Position numbers and translations under genes: made by a program. A model generated the notes under the pieces. The model was not told the DNA's origin. It worked only from the letters and a program-made list of their open reading frames with translations, and searched no databases. 64,000 nucleotides of DNA from Grimontia sedimenti (GTDB lineage Bacteria; Pseudomonadota; Gammaproteobacteria; Enterobacterales; Vibrionaceae). Position 1 is the stretch's first letter. The number at the start of each line of letters is the position of its first letter. Positions 51,926 through 62,800 of the stretch are shown here, in pieces. The stretch is taken from positions 142,741 to 206,740 of the forward strand of contig NZ_JAALDL010000008.1 in NCBI RefSeq assembly GCF_011045095.1. Direction: 5' to 3'.

Positions 51926-53278
51926 TTATTGCTCCTCACTCGCGGTTTGTTTTGTGGCTGGTGGCTGAACTCTCAGAGAGGAGAGGAGTCTTCCGGTTGA
52001 GTTGAGAATGCGGTATTCCGCGATCAGGTAGTCGTATTCTGCGGAGAGATAATCCTTCCTCGACTCGAAGAGTTCGTTTTCCGAATCCAGCAAGTCAATC
52101 AGAGAGCGCTGGCCCAAACCAAATTGCAGTGTGTAAGCGCTCTGGGTTTCCACCGATGCGGTAACATGCTCTCTCAAATAGCCCATTTGTTCTTGAAGGC
52201 TGACTCGCGCATTCCACGCCAAGGTGGCACCTTCAATCACATCACGAACCGCTTTTTGGTTAACTTCTTTCGATTCGCCAATGCGATAGGCCATTTCCTT
52301 TTCAAATGCCGTATCCCTTCCACCATTGTAGAGGTTGTAACGCACACGCAGCATGGCCTGCAGATCATTGTCATGACCCAGGGTTCCACCAAGGTCGTTA
52401 TTCCAGTTCCCATTCAGTTCCAGACTGACTTCTGGGTAGTAAGAAGATTTGGCGGCTTCTCGCTGAAAATTGGCGGCATTGATATCCGAGAAAGATACCT
52501 TGATGGTGGGGTGTTCTTTCTCCGCGATGGCAATGGTTTGATTTAGATCGTCAGGAATGAGCGCAGCGTCTGGAAGTGGTGTGTTCAGGCCTTCCGGTGG
52601 AACATTGACGACTCTGATGTAATTGCTTCTTGCATCCATCAGGTTGTTTCTGGCTGCGATAAGGTTGGATTTTGCTCGCGCCAAACGACCCGTAATTTGC
52701 GACAAATCCGCTGAGGAACCGAGGCCAGAATCGGTTTTCTCTTTGATTTGACCATAGATGGTCTCGTGACTTTTCAGGTTTTCTTCTGACAGTTCAACGA
52801 TCTGTTTGGCTTGAAGGTATTTGATATAGACTCTCACCGTTTCTAAGGCTTGGTCTTCCGACGCGGAGATGAGGTTCCAATAACTGGCGTTTGCGGCCGC
52901 TCTTGAACGGTCGACTTCGTTTTGCGTTTGGAAACCGCTGAAGAGCGCTTGTCTGATGCTGATCCCCGCCTCGCCTGGGTTGAGTTCATCGTCTTCTCTG
53001 CCTGCAGCGCGTGTTGAAGGACTGTTCGTTTTTTCCCAGCCATATCCAGCGGTGAGATCGACAACAGGGAGATAACCGGAGAATGCCTGGTCAATTTGCT
53101 CTTGTTGTGCTTTGTGGGCGTGAAATGCCCGTCTTACGTCTGGACTCGAGGAAAGCGCCTTGGCAACGGCTTGCTCCAGCGTGTCTGAGTACGCGGTTGT
53201 CGGCAACAAGACAGCACCGGAAAGGGCGACTGAGAGAAGACGTTTGAAGCGTTTTTGACAGCTTGTGTTCGGCATCAT
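51926..53278 (-). CDS. lapE: TolC-family outer-membrane channel (LapE/AggA-like)
   Basis: A 450-residue channel. The signal peptide is KRLLSVALSGAVLLPTTAYS. Two repeated coiled-coil/barrel halves are visible: LEQAVAKALSSSPDVRRAFHAHKAQQEQIDQAFSGYLPVVDLTAGYG at the start and an equivalent set (YYPEVSLELNGNW, RVRYNLYNGGRDTAFEKEMAYR) in the second half. It has the LSQITGRLARAKSNLIAARNNLMDARSNYIRVV helical stretch. It serves as the exit duct of the type I system encoded by its neighbours and holds the adhesin at the surface when the N-terminal plug is not cleaved. It lies 27 bases after lapC. Confidence 0.9.
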   Translation of the reverse strand: MMPNTSCQKRFKRLLSVALSGAVLLPTTAYSDTLEQAVAKALSSSPDVRRAFHAHKAQQEQIDQAFSGYLPVVDLTAGYGWEKTNSPSTRAAGREDDELNPGEAGISIRQALFSGFQTQNEVDRSRAAANASYWNLISASEDQALETVRVYIKYLQAKQIVELSEENLKSHETIYGQIKEKTDSGLGSSADLSQITGRLARAKSNLIAARNNLMDARSNYIRVVNVPPEGLNTPLPDAALIPDDLNQTIAIAEKEHPTIKVSFSDINAANFQREAAKSSYYPEVSLELNGNWNNDLGGTLGHDNDLQAMLRVRYNLYNGGRDTAFEKEMAYRIGESKEVNQKAVRDVIEGATLAWNARVSLQEQMGYLREHVTASVETQSAYTLQFGLGQRSLIDLLDSENELFESRKDYLSAEYDYLIAEYRILNSTGRLLSSLRVQPPATKQTASEEQ

Positions 53279-53305
53279 TGACGAGCTCCTGGGTCATGTA
53301 CTCAA

Positions 53306-54688
53306 TTAACGTTCGCGAAGGGCGGATTCCCGGGCACGCAAAATCGGGTTTAGGATGTAATCCAACACAGTGCGTTTACCGGTGACGATGTCCACGCTGG
53401 TTAACATGCCAGGGATGATGGGCATGTCAGAGCCGTTCTTATCCTTCAGGTTCGACTCATCGGTTCTCACTCTTACCAGATAGAAACTGTTGCCTTTGTC
53501 ATCCTGTGTGGTATCTGCGCTGATGTGTTCCAATTTGCCCTGCAAGCCGCCATAACGGGTGAAGTCGTAAGCTGTGACTTTGACGACAGCGGGTAATCCC
53601 GCGTGCAGAAAAGCGATATCCTTCGGCTGGATTTTGGCTTCGATAAGCAGCTGATCTTCGTTAGGGACGATTTCGAGGATGTCCTCGCCGGGGCTGATGA
53701 CACCGCCCAGCGTATTGATATGAATGGTTTTGATGGTGCCGTTCACGGGAGAAGTGATAATGGCTTTGTCCACTTTGTCTTGTGAGCCGACTTTGGCTTG
53801 TTGTAAACGGGATAGCTTGGCTTCCAGCTCACTGATTTGGGTGAGGTTTTCGTTTTTGAAAGCGAGAACGGCTTCACGGCGCTTCAGGGTTGCTTCATCT
53901 TGCTCCGCTTTGAGTTTGGGCTGAAGTTGGTGCAAAGCAGCAATTTCGCCCCGCATATCGTTAAGCTGACGTTGTAGCTTGAGTAACTCAATCTCAGGTA
54001 CGATTTTCTTCTTGGCGAGTGGTCTGGTTAGCTCATATTCACGAGCAACCAGTTTGGCGCTGTTTTCCAGCGTTTTGATTTTGGTTTTGAGCTCTTTTAT
54101 CTCTTGTTGTTTTTGGAGCACCTGTCGGGACTGAATTTCGATCTTGTTTTTTAAATCATCTAAATGTCCCTGATACTCAAGTTTTTGGCGTTCGACTAAC
54201 TCTGGCTCTTGGGTACTCAATGCTTCGGGAAATGCCAGTTCAACAGACTTGATAAGTATCTGGTCTTCCCAGTTCACGTCGAGACCCTGCAATTGAATGC
54301 TATCCAGTTCTTGCTGCAAGCGAATGATATTGGCATTCAGGCTGGCATCTTCCTCTTCTTGCTGGGCAACGTCGGAGCGGAATCGGGTGTCATCAATGCG
54401 AGCAATGGGCATGCCTTTTTCCACCACCATTCCTTCTGTGACATACATTTCCTGCAAGATACCGCCGTCAAGGCTTTGAATGAGCTGGACTTGCGAAGGC
54501 GGGATCACCTTGCCTTCCCCGCGTGTCACCTGATCGAGAGAGGAAAGTGATGCCCACGCGATGAACAATGCGACCATTACGATCAACAACCAAAGCACGA
54601 TGCGATATTTGCTGGGTACATCCATGATCATGGCGCCATAGATATCGTCCGCCATGTCGAGATCTTTGCGGTCTTCAGCCTTACTCAT
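53306..54688 (-). CDS. lapC: Type I secretion membrane fusion protein (HlyD/LapC-like)
   Basis: A 460-residue adaptor. ATG 54688 is chosen: GGAGG is 10 bases upstream and the start overlaps the lapB stop (AATGAGTAA). A short cytosolic tail ends in YGAMIMDVPSKYRI, then one TM (VLWLLIVMVALFIAWASLSSLDQV), GEGKVIPPSQVQLIQSLDGGI, a long coiled coil (about 130-300), and the C-terminal barrel with DIAFLHAGLPAVVKVTAYDFTRYGGLQG. It bridges LapB and LapE. The GxGxVxP and 'P.D..VEAKI..KDIGF' blocks are typical for adhesin exporters. Confidence 0.92.
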   Translation of the reverse strand: MSKAEDRKDLDMADDIYGAMIMDVPSKYRIVLWLLIVMVALFIAWASLSSLDQVTRGEGKVIPPSQVQLIQSLDGGILQEMYVTEGMVVEKGMPIARIDDTRFRSDVAQQEEEDASLNANIIRLQQELDSIQLQGLDVNWEDQILIKSVELAFPEALSTQEPELVERQKLEYQGHLDDLKNKIEIQSRQVLQKQQEIKELKTKIKTLENSAKLVAREYELTRPLAKKKIVPEIELLKLQRQLNDMRGEIAALHQLQPKLKAEQDEATLKRREAVLAFKNENLTQISELEAKLSRLQQAKVGSQDKVDKAIITSPVNGTIKTIHINTLGGVISPGEDILEIVPNEDQLLIEAKIQPKDIAFLHAGLPAVVKVTAYDFTRYGGLQGKLEHISADTTQDDKGNSFYLVRVRTDESNLKDKNGSDMPIIPGMLTSVDIVTGKRTVLDYILNPILRARESALRER

Positions 54689-56870
54689 TGTTGGCTTTCC
54701 TCCTTGCTTGATCATTGCCGGCGCCTTGTGAAAGCTGCTTGAGGACAATTTCTCTTGGTCCATCCAAGAAGATTCGCCCTTTGTCTAAAACAATCACGCG
54801 GTCAACAATGTGCAGCAGGGACATTTTGTGGGTGATGAGAACAAGGGTTCTTTCTTTGCTGACCTGATGCATCGCTCTAATAAATTGCTTTTCTGCAAAT
54901 GCATCCATGGATGATGTGGGCTCATCCATCAACAACACAGAAGGGTCATTGAGGATGGCGCGAGCCAACGCGACAGCTTGTCGCTGGCCTCTTGATAGCG
55001 AGTTGCCGCCTTCACCCACCTGCTTGTCAAGCCCTTGCGAGTCGAGAGAGGTGAACTGACCAACGCCAGAGAGCTGCACCGCACGTATCAGCTGATGCTC
55101 AGTGACCTGGCGGGTACCGAATAGGATGTTATCCCTGATTGAACCATGGAACAGGGTGATATCTTGAGGCATGTAGCCGATGTTTCGCCTGAGATCGGCT
55201 GGGTGGATTTGTTTGGAATCGATACCGTCAAATCTCAGGCTCCCTTGAGAGGGTTGATAGAGCCCGGCAAACATTTTGAGCAGCGTGGTTTTTCCTGACC
55301 CGTTTTTCCCGATGATAGCGACGCTTTCACCCTCGGTGATTTTGAGTGAGCTAGGATAGAGTACAGGCTCCTCGACTTCAGGGTAGGTGAAAGAAACTCC
55401 CGCACACTCGAGTTGTCCCTTTAATTGGCGGCGACTGATCAGATGACCTTTGCCTTCATACTCGTCATCTTGATTCATCAACCCATCTAGCTGACGTAGC
55501 GAGCTTATGGTTTGATTCGAGCGAGTCAGTAAGTTTGCCAGTTGCGCCATAGGAGACACGACGCGACTCGACAACATCACGGCAGCAATAATGCCACCCA
55601 TAGAGATGTCGCCCTGGGAGACCCGGTACACACCAAAAATCACCACGGCTATTGCCGTCATTTGGGTAACAAAGGTCGCGAGGTAAGAGACAGACTGGGA
55701 AATCTTTTTGACCTTTAATCCCCAGTCAGCTGAGTGCGCGATCATCTGTTGCCATGTTTTCTGAACGATGCCTTCAGCAAGGTTGGCTTTGATGGCTTCC
55801 ATGGCAGACAGGCTTTCTATCAAGTGGCCGTTTTTCAAACCGGCGAACTTGCTGCTTTCTTCAATAGCAGCCCGCAACCTTGGCTGAATTGCGCAGGCAT
55901 AGCCAATGATAATGAGGCCAGCGAAAAGAGGAACCACAGCGAGATCACCGGCAAAAATGTAGATGATGAAAAGAAACAAAATCGCGAACGGTAAGTCCAC
56001 GAGTGCAGTGACTGTGGTGGAAGTGAGCATTTCGCGAACGCTATCAAATTCACTGAGTTGTTTTGCCATACCACCAACGCTTGGCCCGCGTTTCTCCAAG
56101 GGAATCCCCATGGCTTTGGCAAACAAACGGGATGAAACGACAATGTCTATTTTCTTGCCTGCGGTATCTATCATCATGCTTCTGACGTAGCGAAGGATGT
56201 AATCGAACACAAAGGCCAGTGTCGCACCTGTGGCGAGTACCCAGAGTGATTCGAAAGCTTGGTTTGGTAGGATTTTGTCATAAACGTTCATCATGAAGAG
56301 GGGAGAGACGAGGGCAAAGATGTTGATCACAACCGATGCCAATAACGCTTCACGATAAATAGGCGCGGCCTCCCACAGCATGGAAAACAGCCAATGTCCT
56401 TTCTTGCCATGCTGATGGACGTCGACACTTTGATCGCCTCGGTACTGCTTTTTGATCAAGATGGCATAGCCAATGTATTGGGCTTCCAACTCTTCGACGG
56501 TGAGTTCGGTCTCTCCGCCTGTATCCGGCATCTGAATGACAGCGGTGCCAGTCTCATCGTCGATTGAGCGCAATAGACAGGCTTTTTGGTCGATCAAGAG
56601 AAGCACGCAGGGTGTAAGCATATCTCCAATGGTGTTAAGCGGTTTTCTTGCTACGCGTGAAACCAAACCCGCGCGGGAAGAAGCCTGAGGGAAAAGTTCA
56701 GGTGTTAAGCGGGCTTCTCTCATAGGTAGGCTGGCCACCAAGGCTTCGCCTGAGCACGGGGTTCCATAATGCTCAGTCAGTATGACTAAACATTCCAGCA
56801 GTGGGTCTTCAGTGGTTTGAACTGAACCGGGAATGCTCCACTGCGGTTGCATATTGTCGGCTAAATGCAA
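54681..56870 (-). CDS. lapB: Type I secretion ABC transporter (LapB/HlyB-like) with C39-like domain
   Basis: A 729-residue half-transporter. An N-terminal C39-peptidase-like domain (DPLLECLVILTEHYGTPCSGEALVASLP, about 22-150) appears to lack the peptidase Q...C catalytic arrangement, as in RTX-type exporters, so it is a substrate docking domain. The six-helix membrane domain starts at about 165 (WLFSMLWEAAPIYREALLASVVINIFALVSPLFMMNVYDKILPN). The ATPase has IIGKNGSGKTTLLK, LSRGQRQAVALARAI and VLLMDEPTSSMD. TTG 56870 is the likely start, since AGAGGAAGG lies 8 bases before it over the adhesin stop; ATG 56852 is the alternative. Confidence 0.92.
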   Translation of the reverse strand: MHLADNMQPQWSIPGSVQTTEDPLLECLVILTEHYGTPCSGEALVASLPMREARLTPELFPQASSRAGLVSRVARKPLNTIGDMLTPCVLLLIDQKACLLRSIDDETGTAVIQMPDTGGETELTVEELEAQYIGYAILIKKQYRGDQSVDVHQHGKKGHWLFSMLWEAAPIYREALLASVVINIFALVSPLFMMNVYDKILPNQAFESLWVLATGATLAFVFDYILRYVRSMMIDTAGKKIDIVVSSRLFAKAMGIPLEKRGPSVGGMAKQLSEFDSVREMLTSTTVTALVDLPFAILFLFIIYIFAGDLAVVPLFAGLIIIGYACAIQPRLRAAIEESSKFAGLKNGHLIESLSAMEAIKANLAEGIVQKTWQQMIAHSADWGLKVKKISQSVSYLATFVTQMTAIAVVIFGVYRVSQGDISMGGIIAAVMLSSRVVSPMAQLANLLTRSNQTISSLRQLDGLMNQDDEYEGKGHLISRRQLKGQLECAGVSFTYPEVEEPVLYPSSLKITEGESVAIIGKNGSGKTTLLKMFAGLYQPSQGSLRFDGIDSKQIHPADLRRNIGYMPQDITLFHGSIRDNILFGTRQVTEHQLIRAVQLSGVGQFTSLDSQGLDKQVGEGGNSLSRGQRQAVALARAILNDPSVLLMDEPTSSMDAFAEKQFIRAMHQVSKERTLVLITHKMSLLHIVDRVIVLDKGRIFLDGPREIVLKQLSQGAGNDQARRKANNE

Positions 56871-56885
56871 ATTAAATGCCTTCCT

Positions 56886-59800
56886 CTAGAAGTGATCGAC
56901 AGTTGGATCGTCTAAATGGGTTTGTGAGTTTTCAACAACATCTGTAGACGCCGCTTTTTGGAACAACTCTTTGACGCTGTCGTCACCAAACACACCGCTC
57001 TTAATCATGCCGTTCTCATCAGCGATGTCGTTTAATGAGACGTCCTGAAGGATAATTTCCTGATTCCATGCGTGGTCTCCGTCTGTATCGACTCTGAGCA
57101 CCAATGACCCGTCCTGTTCAAACAAGTCAACATTGTCTTCGCTGAGAAGGTTGTCTTGGCTATCTGTGACGAGGTCGGAAAGGTTTAACGTTGACTCCCC
57201 AACAGTGAAGTCAGTGATGGTGTCGGAGGCGGGTTGTGATGAAACATCTTCGCTGTGCCAAACGAGTTCACTGCTGTCCAATCCGCTGATGCTGTTTTCC
57301 TCTACCAATCCAGCAAGGTTGGTCTCCTCTTCGTCGGCGACTTGAGTTGCAAACCACACATCTGCAGCGGCACGCTCTTCACCGTCAGTGGTGGTGTAAG
57401 TGGATGTTTTACCTAAAACATTGTTGTTTTGGGTATCGTCGCCGGTTTGTGCATCTAAATTGATTGAAGCGACGCCCGCATCTTCGAGGCTAAGGAGTTC
57501 GCCTTCGTCGGTTTTGCCATCCATATTCTTGTCGACCCAAACACCGAGCTCAGAGTAAATCGCATCGCTTTGGTCAATGACACCATCTAAGTTGGTGTCA
57601 TGCTGGGCTAAGGCTTCGTAGCCATCGGTGGCTGTCGTTCCATCTTGGAGTTCTGTGTTCGAACCAAACAGTTCTGAACCGTCGTTGATTTCACCGTCTT
57701 GGTTGATGTCGTGAACCAGTAGACCATCCCCGCCTGACACCCAGCCCGTGTTGACGGCTTGTCCATCACCGTCGTAGTCGAAGGCGACAGGGTTTTCTGT
57801 GACATCGCTGGTTTCAATGCCGTCGCCGTCCAAGTCGAGAATGATGGGGGTGATGCTGGGGGTGATAAAACGTGTTGCGTTACCGGAGCTTTCGCCACTG
57901 GCGGTGAGATTTCCCGCCGCGGTGAAAAGATCTGCCTGCTCAAGATGAAAATTACCAACGCTGTTCGCATAGACGATGTGCTCAGAGCCGTCCGGACCAG
58001 AAAGGGTGACTTTTTCGTTAGGATGCCAGCCATTGCCGTTCACATGTTGGATGCCGTCTTCATCAATATGCCAATGCAAATAACCAGACGCATTCCCACT
58101 TGTATCGTAAACCCCGTGATCAGTTATCAGGACGGAATCTTGCGCACTTCCTGAGCTAATGTTGGTTTCTGAGGGGGCGGGCTCCACTGAAATGGTTAGC
58201 GTTTCACTAGCTTCAACGGTGTTGTCGTTTATAGGCTGAACGCGTACTTTGATTTCAGTTTGAAACGCATCAAAAGTGAGTTGGCTACCACTTTTAAAAT
58301 GGGCCCATGTTGAGCCTGTCCAGTATTGATAGCTTCCCAAATCTTGGTCGGTAATACCTGAACCGTTGTCAGTGAGTACGCTGACTTTCACCTTTGTCGC
58401 CTGAGCAACAGGGTCGGTAAGTGAAATCGTAAATTGGGCCCACTGCGATTCTTCCATTTCATTGTTAGTGTTTGTATTGGTGATAGACAACGTGGGTTTG
58501 TCGGCATCTCCAGCGACCGTGACTGTTGCTGTGTCAGTGTCTCCATCTGCACTTTCGACTTGATAGTTAAACGCTATTTGTCCGTAAAAATTGGTGTCAG
58601 GGACAAAACTGATACTGCCATCGCTGGCAATGACGACATTGCCATTATCCACAGCAATACTTTGCGCGCTGCCAGTCAAAGTCACCCCGTTGATTTGGGT
58701 AATCTCGCTACCCGTTGCAGTATCGTTGCTCAAGAGATCAAGGGTTACCGGTGCTCCATTACTCAGTGTGTAGCTGTCATCTACTGCGTCGATGAACTCT
58801 GGGGTAACGGTCAGATTGATGGTGGCAGTGTCGCCGGAATTGGTCGTGTAGGTGATTGCGGGTACGACACCACTCCAGTCAGGCTCTGGGGTGAAGGTAT
58901 ACCCGCCATTAGTACCAAGTTCAAAGGTACCGACACCGGAAATGGAAGCTGTTTGACCTGCGGTATAAACGGTTGATGAGCCAGCTACTGAGAAACTGGC
59001 GACACTGATATCGCCAGAGTCATTGTCGAGCACATTTCCACTTAGCGTGACATCCTCTTCAGTGGAGGCGTAATCATCAACAGTTTTGATGACGGGAGAA
59101 TCAAATAAGATATCTGAAATGACGACCCCAGGTCCCTCTAAATGGATGATTTGAAGACTACTCAAAGGCCCGGCAATGGTGATGAGTGCTGAATAGTCTG
59201 GGTCTGTGCCCAGTGCGTTGCCCCCAGAACCTGGACCTGCGACGGTGTCATTACCATTGACGCCGTCGGAATCTGACACCGTCAACATGGCCCCTGGTGA
59301 GATAGTAACTTTGACAGGGTTTCCATCTGCATCAAATGCCAGAACTTTAACCGTGTCATAGACATCAAGGTCAGAGACTCTGAATTGAACGTTGGTTACC
59401 TCAGAAGAGAAATCAATGGTTGAAGTGTTTCCATTATTGGTGTCTGGGTACCCAGTGCGCAGGGCACTGTCGGTATTCACTGTTCCTGAGCCGCTATCCA
59501 GCCCTGCCGTTACGGGGGAAAACTTTTGAAATGTTGTGGCACCATCGACATCACCAGAAGGTGAGGTGCCTAGGAGTCCATCATTACTGAACGTGACTTC
59601 AACAGTGCCCGTGTTTATGGGAGAAGATGTGTATCCAGCGAGGCTGTCGCCACCATCAACGGTGGTACCGTCATTATCAGGGTCTGAAAGTAGTGCCCAA
59701 CTAAAGGCTTCCCGTCCGGCAATATTCATCACCGTCGTGTCGGAGACATCGCCAGTATTACCAGAGCTATCGGTGACATTCATGGTGACAGTCAATGTGC

Positions 59801-62800
59801 CGTCATTAAGGCTAGAAAGGTCTTGGCCTGTAACGGATACTGTGCCATCCGCAGCCACCGTAATATCAGCCGAATCGACAGTAATGGTATTGGTGCCATC
59901 GGTAATCGTTATCGAGTTGACTGTACTGCCGACATCCACCTTCCCGGATAGTGGGACGTTGGTGGACTCGGAATCGCTGATTCGTTCGTTACCACCATCC
60001 AAAAAGTTGATGGCATTTTCACCATCACCTGTTGTGGGAGCGGTGACGTCAAGCACAGTAAGATTGACTGTGGCCGTGTCGGTCCCACCTTGTCCATCGC
60101 TAATGGTATAGGTGAAACTGGCTGGGCCATGATAGCTGCTATCTGGGGTGAAGGTGATGGTGCCATCGCCATTTAGAACAACAGTACCGTTTTGAGGGTC
60201 TTGCACCGATGTAATGGTCAGCGTATTGCCATCGGCATCGATGTCATTTGCCAGCAAGTCTGACGTATTGATAGTGAGGGCGGTATCTTCTGTGGTGGTG
60301 ATTTGTTCTTGGGCAGTGACCACTAAGTCATAGTCTGCACCTGTTGCCCCTACTAACTTCACGTCTACCCATTCACCGGCAGGTACCTGACTGCCACTAG
60401 GATAGGCTACGCCGTTCGCGTAAAGGGTACCTGTGCTGTAAGTGACGGAATAGTAGCCGGATGAAATAACCACATCGGTCGTGATAGTAAAATCGCCAAC
60501 ACTTCCTTCAGGATACTCAACGATTTTGTTGCCATTAGCATCGACCTGTGCAATGTAAATACTGTATTCACCGCCATTTTCGGCAGAGTCTGTGCCCAAA
60601 TAAGAAATGGCATAGGAGCCGTCGGTTCCAATAGGAATGATGTCAAAATTCAGGTCATTAACATCTGGTTGCTGACCGGTAAACGTGAGTTGCTCGCCGA
60701 TCTTGGTCCCATCCGAGCTGTATTTTTGGGTAAAGACATCGTAGTTTCCATCTGCATTGACGGCACTCCAGACAAGCACGTAGTCACCATCTTCTCCGAC
60801 GCCAACAACCTTAGCTGGGCCATGCCCGCCGGGAGCCTCAAACTTATCTACCGGTTGGTCTTTAACACCGTTGGCATCGAAATGTTGGATGTAGGTGTGC
60901 CACTGTCCATCTTCTATGCCACGCCAAACAACGACAAATTCTCCATCGGTGCCGACGTTTGTAATTGATGGCCTGTCATTACCGGATGTGCCAGCAACGC
61001 TAAGTGTTTGGGTTGAATCCGGTATCGGCTGGTTGGTGGCTGCATCCATCAATGTCATTTGGACTGTGCCGCCGCTTGACCCAACAATGGCATACTTGCC
61101 ATCACCAATACTGACAACGTTGGTTTCTTTATCGTCATTGCCGTTGGTACCACCAATGGAAAGCGTTTGCTGACTCCCAATTTTGTCACCGTCAGGAGAC
61201 AGCATCACGGTATTGGTGGCAGTGGCTGTGGAACCTTGATTCCACGAAATGACGTAGTTGCCGTTATCCAGCACAGAAATTTCGGCCTTTGACTCAATGG
61301 GATAGCCATTACTATTGGCAGAGACAGAACCCACGACCTGAGCACCGCCTACTTTGTTACCCGAAGCATCAAGCTCCTGCATATAAAGGTTGAAACCGTT
61401 TTGCCACACGATGATGCTGGTATCACCGGAATGCTCTGAGGTGACGCTTCTAAGAGAAGAAGAACCAAGATCCATTTCAGGCCCAGTGGTGGCGCCACCA
61501 TAGTCATCAGGGTTTGCGTAAACGACTTGAGCATAGGAGTGGGTGTTTAGTGTGGCGGTGTTGTTATAACCGGTCCAAGTGACAAGCAGATCGCCACTGT
61601 CATTGAGTTGAGTGACCTGCGGTGATTCGATTTTGTCCCGGGTTCCAAGCATGACTTCGTCACCCTTCGGTGAACCATCAGCATTGAAACTTTGCAGGAA
61701 AACTTTGTTGTTGCCGTAGTAGTCGGTCTCCCAACCACGCCAGACAACTGTGTAACTGCCATCTGCATGAGTGGTGGTCAGGTAGGCTGAATCGTCGACT
61801 CGATTCGTTCCGTAGCCTTCGACAATAGTGGAGTCAATACTATCACCGGTGTAACCCGTTGCCGTTGCACCAGCGTCAATTGTCGTTGAGGTATCATCCA
61901 CGGCATCTGGATTGTCATTCACGCTGTTCACGGTGATATTGACCGTCGCCGTATCGATGTCACCGTCAGCATCTTTGACCTGATAGTTAAAGCTCACTGC
62001 GCCGAAGTAGTCAGCGTCTGGCTGGAAGGAGAAACTGCCGTCGTCAGCAACAAGAACAGTACCGTTATCCACCAAGATAGACTGGGCTCCGCCAATCAGT
62101 GCTACGCCATTAATGTGGGTGACCTCGAGACCACCATCTGGCGCTTGGTCATTGCTCAGAAGGTTGAGCGACAGGGTGCTATCTTCATCTACGGTGTAGC
62201 TGTCATTTATCGCATCCACGGCATCGTCAACATTGGACACAGTGATGGAGAGCGTGGCTGTGTCACCGGAGTTGGTGGTGTATGTGATATCAGGAACTGC
62301 GCCATTCCAATCTGCATTGGGGGTGAAAACGTAAGCCCCGTTGGCGCTCAAGACCAGCGTACCAATGCCGTTGAGGGTAGCCGTTTGGCCTGCGCTATAG
62401 GTTGTTGTGTCACCATTTACCACGAAGCTCACAACGCTGGTATTGCCAGAATCATTGGTCAGAACATTGCCGCTATTGGTGGTGTCTTCAAGGCTGGTAG
62501 ACGTGTCGTCAGTCGCGACAGTAACAATTGCCGAATCTGCACTGGATCCCGAAACATTACCGCCTAAGTCGGTTTGTGTTGCACTGACAGAAAGGGTGTC
62601 ACCGGAGGATACAGTCTCAGACCAAGAAATCACACCGTTACTGTAGCTGTATCCTGTGGCCGCGGTGTCGTCTGTAAACGTTAGTGCCCCGGCACTGAGT
62701 TTGAAGTTCAGGGTGTTTGATACGCCGCCATTGTTGACAGTGACGCTGATAAAGCCGCCTTGTGTTAAGTCGGCGTGGTCAACAGAAACAGAGAGTTGAA

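Noticed and set aside
56886-57900. RTX nonapeptide repeats at the adhesin C-terminus
   Set aside because: The glycine-rich GGxGxDxUx pattern is not found; the D-rich loops are EF-hand-like calcium motifs instead.
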